Source: Salinispora cortesiana
GTDB taxonomy: Bacteria > Actinomycetota > Actinomycetes > Mycobacteriales > Micromonosporaceae
Assembly: GCF_000484695.1 (NCBI RefSeq)
Contig: NZ_AXVR01000042.1
Coordinates: 1 to 43,893 of the forward strand
Direction: 5' to 3'
Length of the DNA: 43,893 nucleotides
Shown here: piece by piece, positions 21,580 to 29,973 of the stretch
How positions within the stretch are numbered: position 1 is the first letter of the stretch
How the letters are laid out: every line of letters begins with the position of its first letter
Notes under the pieces: model-generated
What the model was told of the DNA's origin: nothing
Databases searched by the model: none
What the model saw: only the letters and a program-made list of their open reading frames with translations
Program-made: the position numbers and the translations under genes

Positions 21580-22098
21580 GTGGAGCGGAACCACTTCCGG
21601 GTGCGCCAGAGCGCGCGTAGCTCCGAGGGGTCCGGCGGCCGACGCCGGTGGTGGGCCCTGATCAGCTTCGGCGCGGCCGTCTGCTGCGCTGCCGTGGTCG
21701 GCGGGCTGGCGGCCCGCGACAGCAGCGCCGACTACACCGACCTCGAGCTGCCTGCCTGGGCTCCTCCGGCGGGAGTGTTCGGCCCGGTCTGGACGGTGCT
21801 ATACGCGATGATCACGGCCTCCGGCTGGCTGGTCTGGAGACGTGGCGGCTTCGGTGCCGCGTTCTGGGCGTGGGGCGCGCAGCTGGTGCTCAACGCCGTG
21901 TGGAGCCCTCTATTCTTCGGAGCCGGTCAGTATGGACTGGCGTTCGCCAACATTGTTCTGTTGTGGTCGGCGATCGGCGGGACTGTCCTGCTCTCCGGCC
22001 GGATTTCCCGGGTCGCCGCGACGCTGCTGCTGCCGTACTGGGCCTGGGTCTCCTACGCCGCCCTGCTCAACCTGGCCATCTGGCGGCTCAACGCCTGA
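21580..22098 (+). CDS. TspO/MBR family membrane protein
   Basis: The 172-residue protein has five hydrophobic helices and the TspO signature: LPAWAPPAGVFGPVWTVLYAMI (the W-A-P-P...F-x-P-V-W-T-x-L-Y motif) and NAVWSPLFFG. TspO proteins bind porphyrins and other hydrophobic ligands in the membrane and take part in stress and tetrapyrrole homeostasis. The N-terminus before the first helix is short, basic and unusual. GTG 21580 follows the microprotein stop by one base and has no ribosome site, so translation would be coupled; GTG 21601 is a possible later start. Confidence 0.88.
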   Translation: MERNHFRVRQSARSSEGSGGRRRWWALISFGAAVCCAAVVGGLAARDSSADYTDLELPAWAPPAGVFGPVWTVLYAMITASGWLVWRRGGFGAAFWAWGAQLVLNAVWSPLFFGAGQYGLAFANIVLLWSAIGGTVLLSGRISRVAATLLLPYWAWVSYAALLNLAIWRLNA

Positions 22099-22161
22099 CC
22101 GGCCCGGCCCTGACATCGAATTATTCAGATCGTTACCCGCTCGTGTCGTCTTCGGGGTGGA

Positions 22162-22190
22162 CCACACCAGCTGCAAACGCTTTTGTGTGG
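22162..22190. promoter_or_regulatory. Candidate LacI-type operator upstream of the ABC operon
   Basis: TGCAAACGCTTTTG (22172-22185) resembles the central-CG operators of LacI-family sugar regulators (TGNAANCGNTNNCA) with mismatches at its end. It lies between CCACAC (22162-22167) and GTGTGG (22185-22190). The site is 66-94 bases before the ATG at 22256. No LacI-family gene is in this window. Confidence 0.35.
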
Positions 22191-22255
22191 GCACGCCCAT
22201 CGGACCGGCGCCAGGTCTGTCGCACTGACCCGCGCCGACCAGGAAGGAGGACGGC

Positions 22256-23599
22256 ATGGCGGTCTTCGCCAGACCACGCCAAGCCTTCGCAATAGCTGGC
22301 GTGCTCGGCCTGGCTGTCAGCGCCACCGCCTGCGGTAGCGACGACAGCGCCAACGGCAGGGCCGATTCCCCAGAATGCGCGGTATACGAGCAGTACCAGG
22401 GCAACGGCGGCACCGAGGTCTCCATCTACGCGTCCATCCGCGATGCCGAGGCGGACCTGCTCGAGCAGTCCTGGGAGCAGTTCGCCGACTGCACCGGCAT
22501 TGAGATCGACTACGAGGGCAGCGGCGAATTCGAGGCACAGCTCCAGGTCCGGGTTGACGGCGGCAACGCGCCAGACATCGCCTTCATCCCACAGCCGGGC
22601 CTGCTGAACCGCTTCGCGCAGGCCGGCAAGCTCAAGCCGGCGTCGGCCGAGACCAAGGCGATGGCCGAGGAGAACTACGCTGCCGACTGGCTGCGGTACA
22701 GCACCGTCAACGGCGAGTTCTACGGTGCTCCGCTGGGCTCGAACGTCAAGTCATTCGTCTGGTACTCGCCGAAGATGTTCCAGGAGCAGGGCTGGTCGGT
22801 GCCGACCAGCTGGGACGAGCTGATCAAACTCAGTGACCGGGCCGCCGCCGACGGCATCACGCCATGGTGCGTCGGCATCGAGTCCGGTGACGCCACCGGC
22901 TGGCCAGCCACCGACTGGATCGAGGACGTGCTGCTACGGACGCAGACCCCCGAGGTCTACGACCAGTGGACCACCCACGCCATTCCCTTCAACGACCAGC
23001 GCGTCGTGGACGCCGTCGATCGCGCCGGCACCATCCTGCGAAACGACAAGTACGTCAACGGCGGCTACGGCGGAGTGAAGAGCATCGCCACCACCTCGTT
23101 CCAGGAAGGCGGCCTGCCGATCCTCCAGGACGAGTGCGCCCTGCACCGACAGGCGTCGTTCTACGCCAACCAGTGGCCCGAGGAGAGCCGGGTCGCCGAG
23201 GACGGCGACGTCTTCGCGTTCTACTTCCCGCCCATCGACCCGGCGAAGGGCAAACCGGTGTTGGGGGGTGGCGAGTTCACCGTCGCCTTCGACGACCGCC
23301 CGGAGGTCCAGGCGGTGCAGACGTACCTCGCCTCCGGCGAGTACGCCAACAGCCGGGCCAAGCTGGGCAACTGGGTGTCGGCGAACACGAAGCTCGACCT
23401 CTCGAACGTGATCAACCCGATCGACCGGCTCTCGGTCGAACTCCTTCAGGACGAGCAGACGGTCTTCCGCTTCGACGGTTCCGACCTGATGCCCGCCGCC
23501 GTCGGCGCCGGAACGTTCTGGAAGGAGATGGTGTCCTGGATCAGCGGCAAGGACACCGCGGCGGCCCTGGCCGCCATCGAGAGTTCCTGGCCCAGCTGA
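22256..23599 (+). CDS. Sugar ABC transporter solute-binding lipoprotein (AglE-like)
   Basis: The 447-residue protein has a lipoprotein signal (FAIAGVLGLAVSATACGSDD, Cys at about 26) and a family 1 solute-binding body: GTEVSIYASIRDAEADLLEQSWEQFADCTGIEIDYEGSGEFEAQLQVRVDGGNAPDIAFIPQPGLL, then the GAPLGSNVKSFVWYSPKMFQEQGW hinge. It resembles alpha-glucoside/oligosaccharide binders of the AglE type, but the ligand is not provable. AAGGAGG lies 5-6 bases before the ATG. It is the first gene of an ABC operon, followed by an intercistronic hairpin and two permease genes. Confidence 0.9.
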   Translation: MAVFARPRQAFAIAGVLGLAVSATACGSDDSANGRADSPECAVYEQYQGNGGTEVSIYASIRDAEADLLEQSWEQFADCTGIEIDYEGSGEFEAQLQVRVDGGNAPDIAFIPQPGLLNRFAQAGKLKPASAETKAMAEENYAADWLRYSTVNGEFYGAPLGSNVKSFVWYSPKMFQEQGWSVPTSWDELIKLSDRAAADGITPWCVGIESGDATGWPATDWIEDVLLRTQTPEVYDQWTTHAIPFNDQRVVDAVDRAGTILRNDKYVNGGYGGVKSIATTSFQEGGLPILQDECALHRQASFYANQWPEESRVAEDGDVFAFYFPPIDPAKGKPVLGGGEFTVAFDDRPEVQAVQTYLASGEYANSRAKLGNWVSANTKLDLSNVINPIDRLSVELLQDEQTVFRFDGSDLMPAAVGAGTFWKEMVSWISGKDTAAALAAIESSWPS

Positions 23600-23611
23600 T
23601 CAACCCGCCCC

Positions 23612-23639
23612 GGTGGCCCGGCCCGACGGCCGGGCCACC
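23612..23639 (+). terminator. Intercistronic 12-bp hairpin after the solute-binding gene
   Basis: GGTGGCCCGGCC and GGCCGGGCCACC form a perfect stem with a CGAC loop. It lies 12 bases after the solute-binding stop and 27 bases before the permease start. Such hairpins stabilise or partially terminate the mRNA so that the binding protein outnumbers the permease; this role is inference. Confidence 0.7.
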
Positions 23640-23666
23640 GCCAGCCCACGCGTCCCCGGAGGGCGG

Positions 23667-24719
23667 ATGAACTTCGACTTCGCCGACGAGGCACCGAAAC
23701 TCGCCATGTTGCTGTACGGGGTGGTCGCCTTCGTGGCGGTCGTCGGTGGCCTCCTGCTGCTACTCGACGTCGTCCCCGCCCGGCTCGCCCGCCGTCGGCA
23801 GGCCCGGATCGCCGCGGCCGTCGCCGCCGGGACGCCGATCGAGCCGGGGCGGCGCCGCTCCCGCGAGGGCCTGTTCGCCCTCTTCTTTCTGCTACCCACG
23901 GTCCTGATGCTCGGCATCGGGCTGGTCATCCCCGCGATCCGCACCCTCGTGCTGTCACTCAGGAACGGTGACAGCACGCAATGGGTCGGGCTGCGCAACT
24001 ACGGCTGGATGGTTGACCGGCCCGAGATCGTCGACATCCTGTGGAACACCGCTCTCTGGGTACTGCTGGTGCCGCTGCTCGCCACCTCGGTCGGCCTGAT
24101 CTACGCAGTGCTCGTCGACCGCGCTCGCCTCGAGGCCCTGGCCAAGTCCCTGATCTTCCTGCCGATGGCGATCTCGTTCGTCGGCGCCGGCATCATCTGG
24201 AAGTTCGTCTACGCGTTCCGGCCCGCGGAGGCGGACCAGATCGGCCTGCTGAACCAGATCTGGGTGTGGCTCGGTGGTGAGCCCCAGCAGTGGTTGGCGA
24301 ACCCACCGCTGAACACCCTGCTACTGATCGTGGTGATGATCTGGATCCAGGCCGGCTTCGCCATGGTGGTGCTCTCGGCCGCCATCAAGGCCATCCCCAC
24401 CGACATGATCGAGGCTGCTCGCATCGACGGCGTGAACGCCTGGCAGCAGTTCTGGCGGATCACCCTGCCGGGCATCCGGCCCGCCCTGGTCGTGGTGGTG
24501 GTGACCATCTCGATCGCCACGCTGAAGCTCTTCGACATCGTCCGCACGATGACGAACGGCAACTTCAACACCAACGTGATCGCGACCGAGATGTACAACC
24601 AGGCGTTCCGCTACGGGCAGACCGGCCAGGGGTCAGCCCTCGCTGTCGTCCTGTTCATCCTGGTCATCCCCATCGTCATCTACCAGGTACGCAGCCTGCG
24701 CCGGCAGCGGGAGGTATGA
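23667..24719 (+). CDS. ABC sugar permease (AglF/MalF-like)
   Basis: This 350-residue protein has a hydrophobic N-terminal helix, a basic linker (RLARRRQARIAAAVAAGTPIEPGRRR) and then six permease helices with the EAA loop EAARIDGVNAWQQFWRITLPGI (about residue 250) that contacts the ATPase. It pairs with the next permease to form the membrane channel for the oligosaccharide. The extended N-terminus with an extra helix is seen in AglF-type permeases. GGAGG lies 5 bases before the ATG. The next gene starts 4 bases after its stop. Confidence 0.93.
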   Translation: MNFDFADEAPKLAMLLYGVVAFVAVVGGLLLLLDVVPARLARRRQARIAAAVAAGTPIEPGRRRSREGLFALFFLLPTVLMLGIGLVIPAIRTLVLSLRNGDSTQWVGLRNYGWMVDRPEIVDILWNTALWVLLVPLLATSVGLIYAVLVDRARLEALAKSLIFLPMAISFVGAGIIWKFVYAFRPAEADQIGLLNQIWVWLGGEPQQWLANPPLNTLLLIVVMIWIQAGFAMVVLSAAIKAIPTDMIEAARIDGVNAWQQFWRITLPGIRPALVVVVVTISIATLKLFDIVRTMTNGNFNTNVIATEMYNQAFRYGQTGQGSALAVVLFILVIPIVIYQVRSLRRQREV

Positions 24720-24723
24720 CCCC

Positions 24724-25677
24724 GTGACCACAACCACCCCGACGCGGGCCGGAGCCACGGCGCCGCCGACGATCGCCGGCCGCGTCCGCAGGCGGCTCAA
24801 CACCCGCTGGGCCACCGCCGTGTCGATCGTGATCGCGATCGTCTGGACCATCCCGACCTTCGGGCTCCTAGTCTCGTCCTTCCGGCCCGAGAACCAGATC
24901 AAGACGACCGGTTGGTGGACGTTCTTCGCCGACCCACAGCTGACGCTGGAGAACTACGAGCAGGTACTCTTCGGCCGCTCCTCGTCGGCCGGCCAGCTGG
25001 CCAGTTACTTCCTCAACTCGGTCGTCATCACGCTGCCGTCGGTGCTGTTCCCGTTGGCCTTCGCGGCGCTGGCCGCGTACGCGCTGGCGTGGATCAACTT
25101 CCGGGGGCGGGACTGGATCTACATCGGAATCTTCGCATTGCAGATCGTCCCGCTACAGATGGCCCTGGTCCCACTGCTCAGCTTTTTCTCCCAGGGCGTC
25201 AGTGTCGGCGGCATCGACCTCCTGCCCGCCTGGAACCTCGAGGACGAGCAGCGCTTCATCCAGGTCTGGTTCGCCCACACCTGCTTCGCGCTTCCCCTGG
25301 GTGTCTTTCTGCTGCACAACTTCGTCTCCCAGCTGCCCCGGGACCTGATGGAAGCAGCTCGGGTCGACGGTGCCACCCACCCGAGGATCTTCCGTACGGT
25401 CGTGCTGCCGCTGATCACCCCAGCGCTGGCCGCGTACGGCATCTTCCAGTTCCTCTGGGTCTGGAACGACCTGCTGGTCGCGTTGATCTTCGCGGGCGGC
25501 GGGGACGAAACCGCGCCACTCACCGTCCGCCTCGCCGAACTGGCCGGAACCCGGGGCAACGAGTGGCAACGCCTCACCTCCGGCGCGTTCGTCGCAATCG
25601 TCGTGCCGCTGCTCGTCTTCCTGTCGTTGCAGCGCTACTTCGTCCGCGGACTACTCGCCGGAAGCATCAAGGGGTGA
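24724..25677 (+). CDS. ABC sugar permease (AglG/MalG-like)
   Basis: The 317-residue protein is the second permease: helices from WATAVSIVIAIVWTIPTFGLLVSSF on, a large periplasmic-type loop, and the EAA loop EAARVDGATHPRIFRTVVLPLI (about residue 218). No ATPase gene follows. In actinobacteria such importers are commonly served by a shared ATPase of the MsiK type encoded elsewhere. GGGAGG lies upstream of GTG 24724 at about 11 bases. The operon ends 13 bases before the stop of the MFS gene on the other strand, with no terminator between. Confidence 0.93.
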   Translation: MTTTTPTRAGATAPPTIAGRVRRRLNTRWATAVSIVIAIVWTIPTFGLLVSSFRPENQIKTTGWWTFFADPQLTLENYEQVLFGRSSSAGQLASYFLNSVVITLPSVLFPLAFAALAAYALAWINFRGRDWIYIGIFALQIVPLQMALVPLLSFFSQGVSVGGIDLLPAWNLEDEQRFIQVWFAHTCFALPLGVFLLHNFVSQLPRDLMEAARVDGATHPRIFRTVVLPLITPALAAYGIFQFLWVWNDLLVALIFAGGGDETAPLTVRLAELAGTRGNEWQRLTSGAFVAIVVPLLVFLSLQRYFVRGLLAGSIKG

Positions 25678-25690
25678 ACCCCGCCCCGTA

Positions 25691-27115
25691 CTACATGCGC
25701 CGGGCACGGCTGCGGAGCAGGACCCGCACCGCGGCGATGTCCCGCGGGGAGCTACGGGCGGCGAGCCAGTACATAACCCCGGTTGGCACGAAGAACAGCT
25801 GGAATGCGGCGAGCCCGACCGCGTAGTTCAATGGCGGCGGGAAGGCCACCCGCAGCCCATCGAACACCACCCCGACCACCCCGTTCCCGGCCGCCCGGCC
25901 GACCCCGTTGGCCAGGTTGCCGAGACTGTACACAGTGCCACGATGCTCCGGCGGGTTGACATCAGCGATCAAGGCGAACCAGTTCGGCGAGTTGGCCGAG
26001 GTCAGGGCGAGCGCCAGCAACGCCGTGAGCAGACTCAACCCGACCGTCGGCTCGGTCAGCACACTCGCCAGCACCGCCCGGACGATGGTGCCCGAGTCGG
26101 CTCCGTCGGGCACGTCAATGCGAATCGGCACGAAGAAGAGCACCAGATAGAACGGCAGCGCCGCGAGGATCCCGACCGCGGCGACCGTCGCCCGGCCGGA
26201 CGGGGTACGGCGTTGCAGCGCATCGCCGACCAACCCGCCGACGATGGAGAAGACCCCGCCGAGCTGGAACAGGGTGGCGAATACGCTGCCCACCACGACC
26301 GCCGTCGCGGCCGAGTAGCCCTGCGCCTCGGCCCGTTCGATGAAGAGCACCGGCAGCCAGACCAGCGAGCCGAACGCGGCCTGCGCGGTAACCCCCTGCA
26401 GGATCAGCCAGCGATTCGTCCGTCGGTCCAGGATCCGCGGCAGGTCAGCCCGGCTGATCCGGTGGTCGTACTCGGCACCGCCGGCCAATCGGTCGGCCAG
26501 CTCCGGTTCGCTCTGACCCCGCCGAATATCAAAGGTGAACAGGTAGGCCGCGGTGGCACCGAGCCCCACGACGGTGAGCACCAGGAACGGACGTCGCCAG
26601 TCCGCCGCCCCGAGCAGGCCGCCCACCAGAGTGCCGGCCAGGGTGCCGACCCCCTGGGACAGCCCCCAGAAGCTCATCACCAGACCCCGTCGGCGGGGTG
26701 AGATCAAGTCGGTGACCACCGAGAAGCCCACCGAGCCAACGGCGCCGAGCCCCACCGCACCGACCACCTGAGCAGCCAGAAAGGTCGGATAGCTGCCCGC
26801 CACCGCGCTGCCACCAGTGCCGAACGCCCAGATCAGCGTGCCGACCATGAGCAGCGGCTTGCGGTTAGTGCGATCCCCGACGTAGGCCCAGCCCACCGCC
26901 GCCACCGCGCTGACCAGGAAGTTGGCCGCGGTGACCAGGCCGAGCAGGTGCCGCGACACATCGAGCGCGTCGGCGATCGAGCCATACAACGGCGGCACCA
27001 GGCCGATCGCCACGTTGTCCAGCGAGGCGAGCAGCACAAACACCACGACGCTGTAGAACCGGTGCGCCGGGCTGCCACCCCACGCCCGCACCGGACCACC
27101 GGTGGCCAAGGTCAT
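25691..27115 (-). CDS. MFS transporter linked to xylose genes
   Basis: The 474-residue protein has twelve hydrophobic segments and MFS motifs: GYVGDRTNRKPLL-like (WAYVGDRTNRKPLLMVG, about residue 79, between helices 2 and 3), SPRRRGLVMSFWGLSQGVGTLAGTLVGGLLG (helix 5 region) and a central cytoplasmic loop with DIRRGQSEPELADRLAGG. It is most like spinster/sugar-type MFS proteins. It lies directly downstream of xylB on the same strand, so it may carry xylose or a related sugar, by context only. ATG 27115 is taken; GTG 27142, nine codons earlier and 7 bases after the xylB stop, is as plausible. Neither has a good ribosome site. Confidence 0.83.
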   Translation of the reverse strand: MTLATGGPVRAWGGSPAHRFYSVVVFVLLASLDNVAIGLVPPLYGSIADALDVSRHLLGLVTAANFLVSAVAAVGWAYVGDRTNRKPLLMVGTLIWAFGTGGSAVAGSYPTFLAAQVVGAVGLGAVGSVGFSVVTDLISPRRRGLVMSFWGLSQGVGTLAGTLVGGLLGAADWRRPFLVLTVVGLGATAAYLFTFDIRRGQSEPELADRLAGGAEYDHRISRADLPRILDRRTNRWLILQGVTAQAAFGSLVWLPVLFIERAEAQGYSAATAVVVGSVFATLFQLGGVFSIVGGLVGDALQRRTPSGRATVAAVGILAALPFYLVLFFVPIRIDVPDGADSGTIVRAVLASVLTEPTVGLSLLTALLALALTSANSPNWFALIADVNPPEHRGTVYSLGNLANGVGRAAGNGVVGVVFDGLRVAFPPPLNYAVGLAAFQLFFVPTGVMYWLAARSSPRDIAAVRVLLRSRARRM

Positions 27116-27149
27116 GCCGGCAGCCAACCAGGGCCGGCTCACCGACCGG

Positions 27150-28610
27150 TCACCGGGGTGGCGACGGTGCGCTCCCCTGGTCGAGGACGTACTCCCGGGC
27201 CTGCGCATACCGGGCCCGAATCGCCGGCACCGGGTCCGCCTCGTAGGTTCGCGACGCGGCCACGGTCCACCTCGGCGGCTGCACCCCGCCCAGGACCGCC
27301 CAGGCGGCCTGGCGGGCGGCACCGTCGGCGACGTACTCGCCCGGGGGCGGCACGACCACCGGAACACCGAAAACCTGCGGAGCGACCCGTCGTACGGCGG
27401 CGGAGCGGGCACCACCACCAACCAGGATCACTCGCCGGACGGCGACGCCCTGCGCGACGAGGGCGTCCAGGCCGTCGGCGAGCGCGCAGAGCATTCCCTC
27501 GACGGCCGCGCGGGCCAGGTGCGCCGGAGTGGCGGTACGCAGCGTCAACCCGTGCACCGCGCCACTGGCGTCCGGCCGGTTCGGGGTCCGCTCCCCCGCC
27601 AGGTAGGGCACCAGAACCAGGCCGTCCGCCCCGGGTGGCGCGGACAACGCCAGGTCGGCCAGCTCAGCGAGGCCGACTCCAAGCAGCGCGGCGGCGGCGT
27701 CGAGCACCCGGGCCGCGTTGAGCGTACAGACCAACGGCAGATATCGACCGGTGATGTCGGCGAAGCCAGCGACGCTACCCGTCGGGTCCGCCGTCGGCTG
27801 CTCCGCGACGCCGCACACGGTTCCGGAGGTGCCGATCGAGACGACCACGTCGCCAGGGCCCGCGCCGACCCCGAACGCGGCGGCGGCATTGTCACCAGCC
27901 CCCGGACCGAGCGAGACTTCCGGCAGCCCCGGGGCTCCCGCGAGCACAGCCAGGTGGAGTCGGCCGGCCGACTCCACCGGACCGAGTACCCGGGGCACGG
28001 CCACCGTCCGGCCGAACGCCTGCTCGAGTAGGTCCCGGCGGTACGTTGCGCTGGCCGGGGACCAGTAGCCGGTGCCACTGGCGTCGCTGCGGTCGGTGCT
28101 CAGCGCCGCCAGACCGGGGGCGCCGGCGAGCCGCCAGGTTAGCCAGTCGTGCGGCAGGCAGACCGCCGCCACCCGGGCGGCGTTGCCCGGTTCGTGCCGG
28201 GCCAGCCAACGCAGCTTGGTGACGGTGAGGCTGGCGACCGGCACCACGCCCACCGCGTCCGCCCAGAACCGCCGCCCGGTGTCGCCCTCGCCCGCCTCGG
28301 CCACCAGGTCGGTGGCGGCGCCGGCGGAGCGGGTGTCGTTCCAGAGCAGCGCCGGGCGGACCACCGCGCCGGCATCGTCCAGGCAGACCATGCCGTGCTG
28401 CTGCCCGGCGACCGAGACCGCCGCGACGTCGGCGAGCCCGCCGGCGGCCGACACCGCCTCGTCCAGCGCCGACCACCAAGCCGCCGGGTCGACCTCGGTA
28501 CCGTCCGGGTGCGGCGCCCGACCCTGGCGGACCAGGACACCGCTCTCCGCGTCTCGAACGACGAGCTTGCAGGACTGGGTCGAAGAGTCGACCCCGGCGA
28601 CGAGCGGCAC
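27150..28610 (-). CDS. xylB: Xylulokinase
   Basis: The 486-residue FGGY kinase phosphorylates D-xylulose with ATP to xylulose 5-phosphate. Visible features: VAGVDSSTQSCKLVV (residues 4-18, phosphate loop), VAGQQHGMVCLDDAG, LLWNDTRS (substrate contact), LPHDWLTWRLAG, and GAGDNAAAAFGVGAG (about residue 235) with the catalytic Asp, then ILVGGGARSAAVRRVAPQVFGVPVV (about 400). The length is normal. The GTG start is 12 bases from the xylA stop, so xylA and xylB are one transcription unit. Confidence 0.94.
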   Translation of the reverse strand: MPLVAGVDSSTQSCKLVVRDAESGVLVRQGRAPHPDGTEVDPAAWWSALDEAVSAAGGLADVAAVSVAGQQHGMVCLDDAGAVVRPALLWNDTRSAGAATDLVAEAGEGDTGRRFWADAVGVVPVASLTVTKLRWLARHEPGNAARVAAVCLPHDWLTWRLAGAPGLAALSTDRSDASGTGYWSPASATYRRDLLEQAFGRTVAVPRVLGPVESAGRLHLAVLAGAPGLPEVSLGPGAGDNAAAAFGVGAGPGDVVVSIGTSGTVCGVAEQPTADPTGSVAGFADITGRYLPLVCTLNAARVLDAAAALLGVGLAELADLALSAPPGADGLVLVPYLAGERTPNRPDASGAVHGLTLRTATPAHLARAAVEGMLCALADGLDALVAQGVAVRRVILVGGGARSAAVRRVAPQVFGVPVVVPPPGEYVADGAARQAAWAVLGGVQPPRWTVAASRTYEADPVPAIRARYAQAREYVLDQGSAPSPPR

Positions 28611-28622
28611 TCCGGCCCGCCT

Positions 28623-29810
28623 TCAGCGCGCACCGAGCAGATGCTCGACAGCGAGTTGGTTGAGCCGAACAAAGTGGTAGCCGCGGGCGCCGGCAGCAGT
28701 CACGTCGTACTCCTCGAAGGCAGTACGGTCGGCGCGGAGCCCGGCGTGGGTCTCGCCGGGGGCGAGGGTTGGTGTTGCCAGCTCATCCACCCGGCTCGTG
28801 GCCAGCGCCGCAGTCACCTCCGGGTCGGCCCGAAACGCCGCGGCCCGCTCCTTGAGGAGCAGGTAGGTATGCATGTTCGCCACGGCCGAGGCCCACACCC
28901 CGGTCCGGTCCTCGGTGCGAGACGGCTTGTAGTCGAAGTGCCGGGGACCGTCGTAAGCTGGCCCGCCGCCCGGACCGCCGTTCTCAAGTAGGTCGACCAG
29001 GGCGAAGGCATTGAGTAGATCACCATGGCCGAAGACCAGGTCCTGGTCGTACTTGACCCCATGCTGGCCATTGAGGTCGAGGTGAAACAGCTTGCCTTGC
29101 CAGAGCGCCTGAGCGATGCCGTGGGCGAAGTTGAGCCCGGCCATCTGCTCATGGCCGACCTCCGGGTTGAGACCGACCAGCTCCGGGCGGGCCAGGGTGG
29201 CGATGAAGGCGAGCGCATGCCCGACGGTCGGCAGCAGAATGTCGCCGCGCGGCTCGTTGGGCTTGGGCTCGATCGCGAACCGCAGGTCGTATCCCTGCGC
29301 CACCACGTACTGGCAGAGCAGGTCAACCGCCTCGCGGTAGCGGTCCAACGCGGCGCGGACATCCTTGGCGACGTCGTACTCGGCACCCTCCCGACCGCCC
29401 CACAGGACGAAGGTGCGCGCACCCAACTGCGCGGCGAGGTCCACGGCGCGCAGCGTCTTGCGGAGCGCGTACCGCCGGACATCCCGGTCGTTGCTGGTGA
29501 AGCCGCCGTCCTTGAACACGGGATGGGTGAAGAGGTTGCTGGTGACCATCGGGACCACCAGGCCGGTCTCGTCGAGGGCCCGACGAAACCGGGTGAGGTG
29601 GGCGTCGCGGGTGGCAGCGTCCGCCCCGAAGGGGAGCAGATCGTCATCGTGGAAGGTGATGCCGTACGCCCCCAACTCGGCGAGGCGGTGCACCGCCTCG
29701 ACCGCGTCCAGCGCCGGTCGGGTGGCGTCGCCGAACGGGTCCCGGGCCTGCCAGCCCACCGTCCAGAGGCCGAAGGAGAACTTGTCGGCAGGAGTGGGAT
29801 GGGGCGCCAT
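28623..29810 (-). CDS. xylA: Xylose isomerase
   Basis: This 395-residue enzyme interconverts D-xylose and D-xylulose. It has the actinobacterial class I motifs: YGITFHDDDLLPFG with the catalytic His/Asp (about residue 54), VLWGGREGAEYD (about 137), the metal ligands in IEPKPNEPRGD (about 180) and LNPEVGHEQMAGLNFAHG (about 215), and KLFHLDLNGQHG with the last ligands (about 243). ATG 29810 is chosen because GGAGG sits 6 bases upstream; ATG 29837 is an alternative with nine extra residues. The genes run xylA-xylB-MFS. Confidence 0.96.
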   Translation of the reverse strand: MAPHPTPADKFSFGLWTVGWQARDPFGDATRPALDAVEAVHRLAELGAYGITFHDDDLLPFGADAATRDAHLTRFRRALDETGLVVPMVTSNLFTHPVFKDGGFTSNDRDVRRYALRKTLRAVDLAAQLGARTFVLWGGREGAEYDVAKDVRAALDRYREAVDLLCQYVVAQGYDLRFAIEPKPNEPRGDILLPTVGHALAFIATLARPELVGLNPEVGHEQMAGLNFAHGIAQALWQGKLFHLDLNGQHGVKYDQDLVFGHGDLLNAFALVDLLENGGPGGGPAYDGPRHFDYKPSRTEDRTGVWASAVANMHTYLLLKERAAAFRADPEVTAALATSRVDELATPTLAPGETHAGLRADRTAFEEYDVTAAGARGYHFVRLNQLAVEHLLGAR

Positions 29811-29844
29811 GCCAGCCTCCGGGGTGTCGTCCGCCATGTTCTGT

Positions 29845-29861
29845 GGTTGGTTTACCAGACC
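29845..29861. promoter_or_regulatory. Candidate xyl operator
   Basis: GGTTGGTTTACCAGACC is an inverted repeat (core TGGT-TT-ACCA with near-symmetrical flanks GGT/ACC). It lies 35-51 bases before the xylA start, a position expected for a repressor of XylR type. No xylR gene is in the window. Confidence 0.4.
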
Positions 29862-29973
29862 GAGGCCGATACGCCCACGACACACACCACAGAAGCCACG
29901 AGGGAAAGGTCTTTGCGTACGGGCTGATCAACGAGTACCACCGGGCAGCCTGACACGACCTCCAAAACACCAT

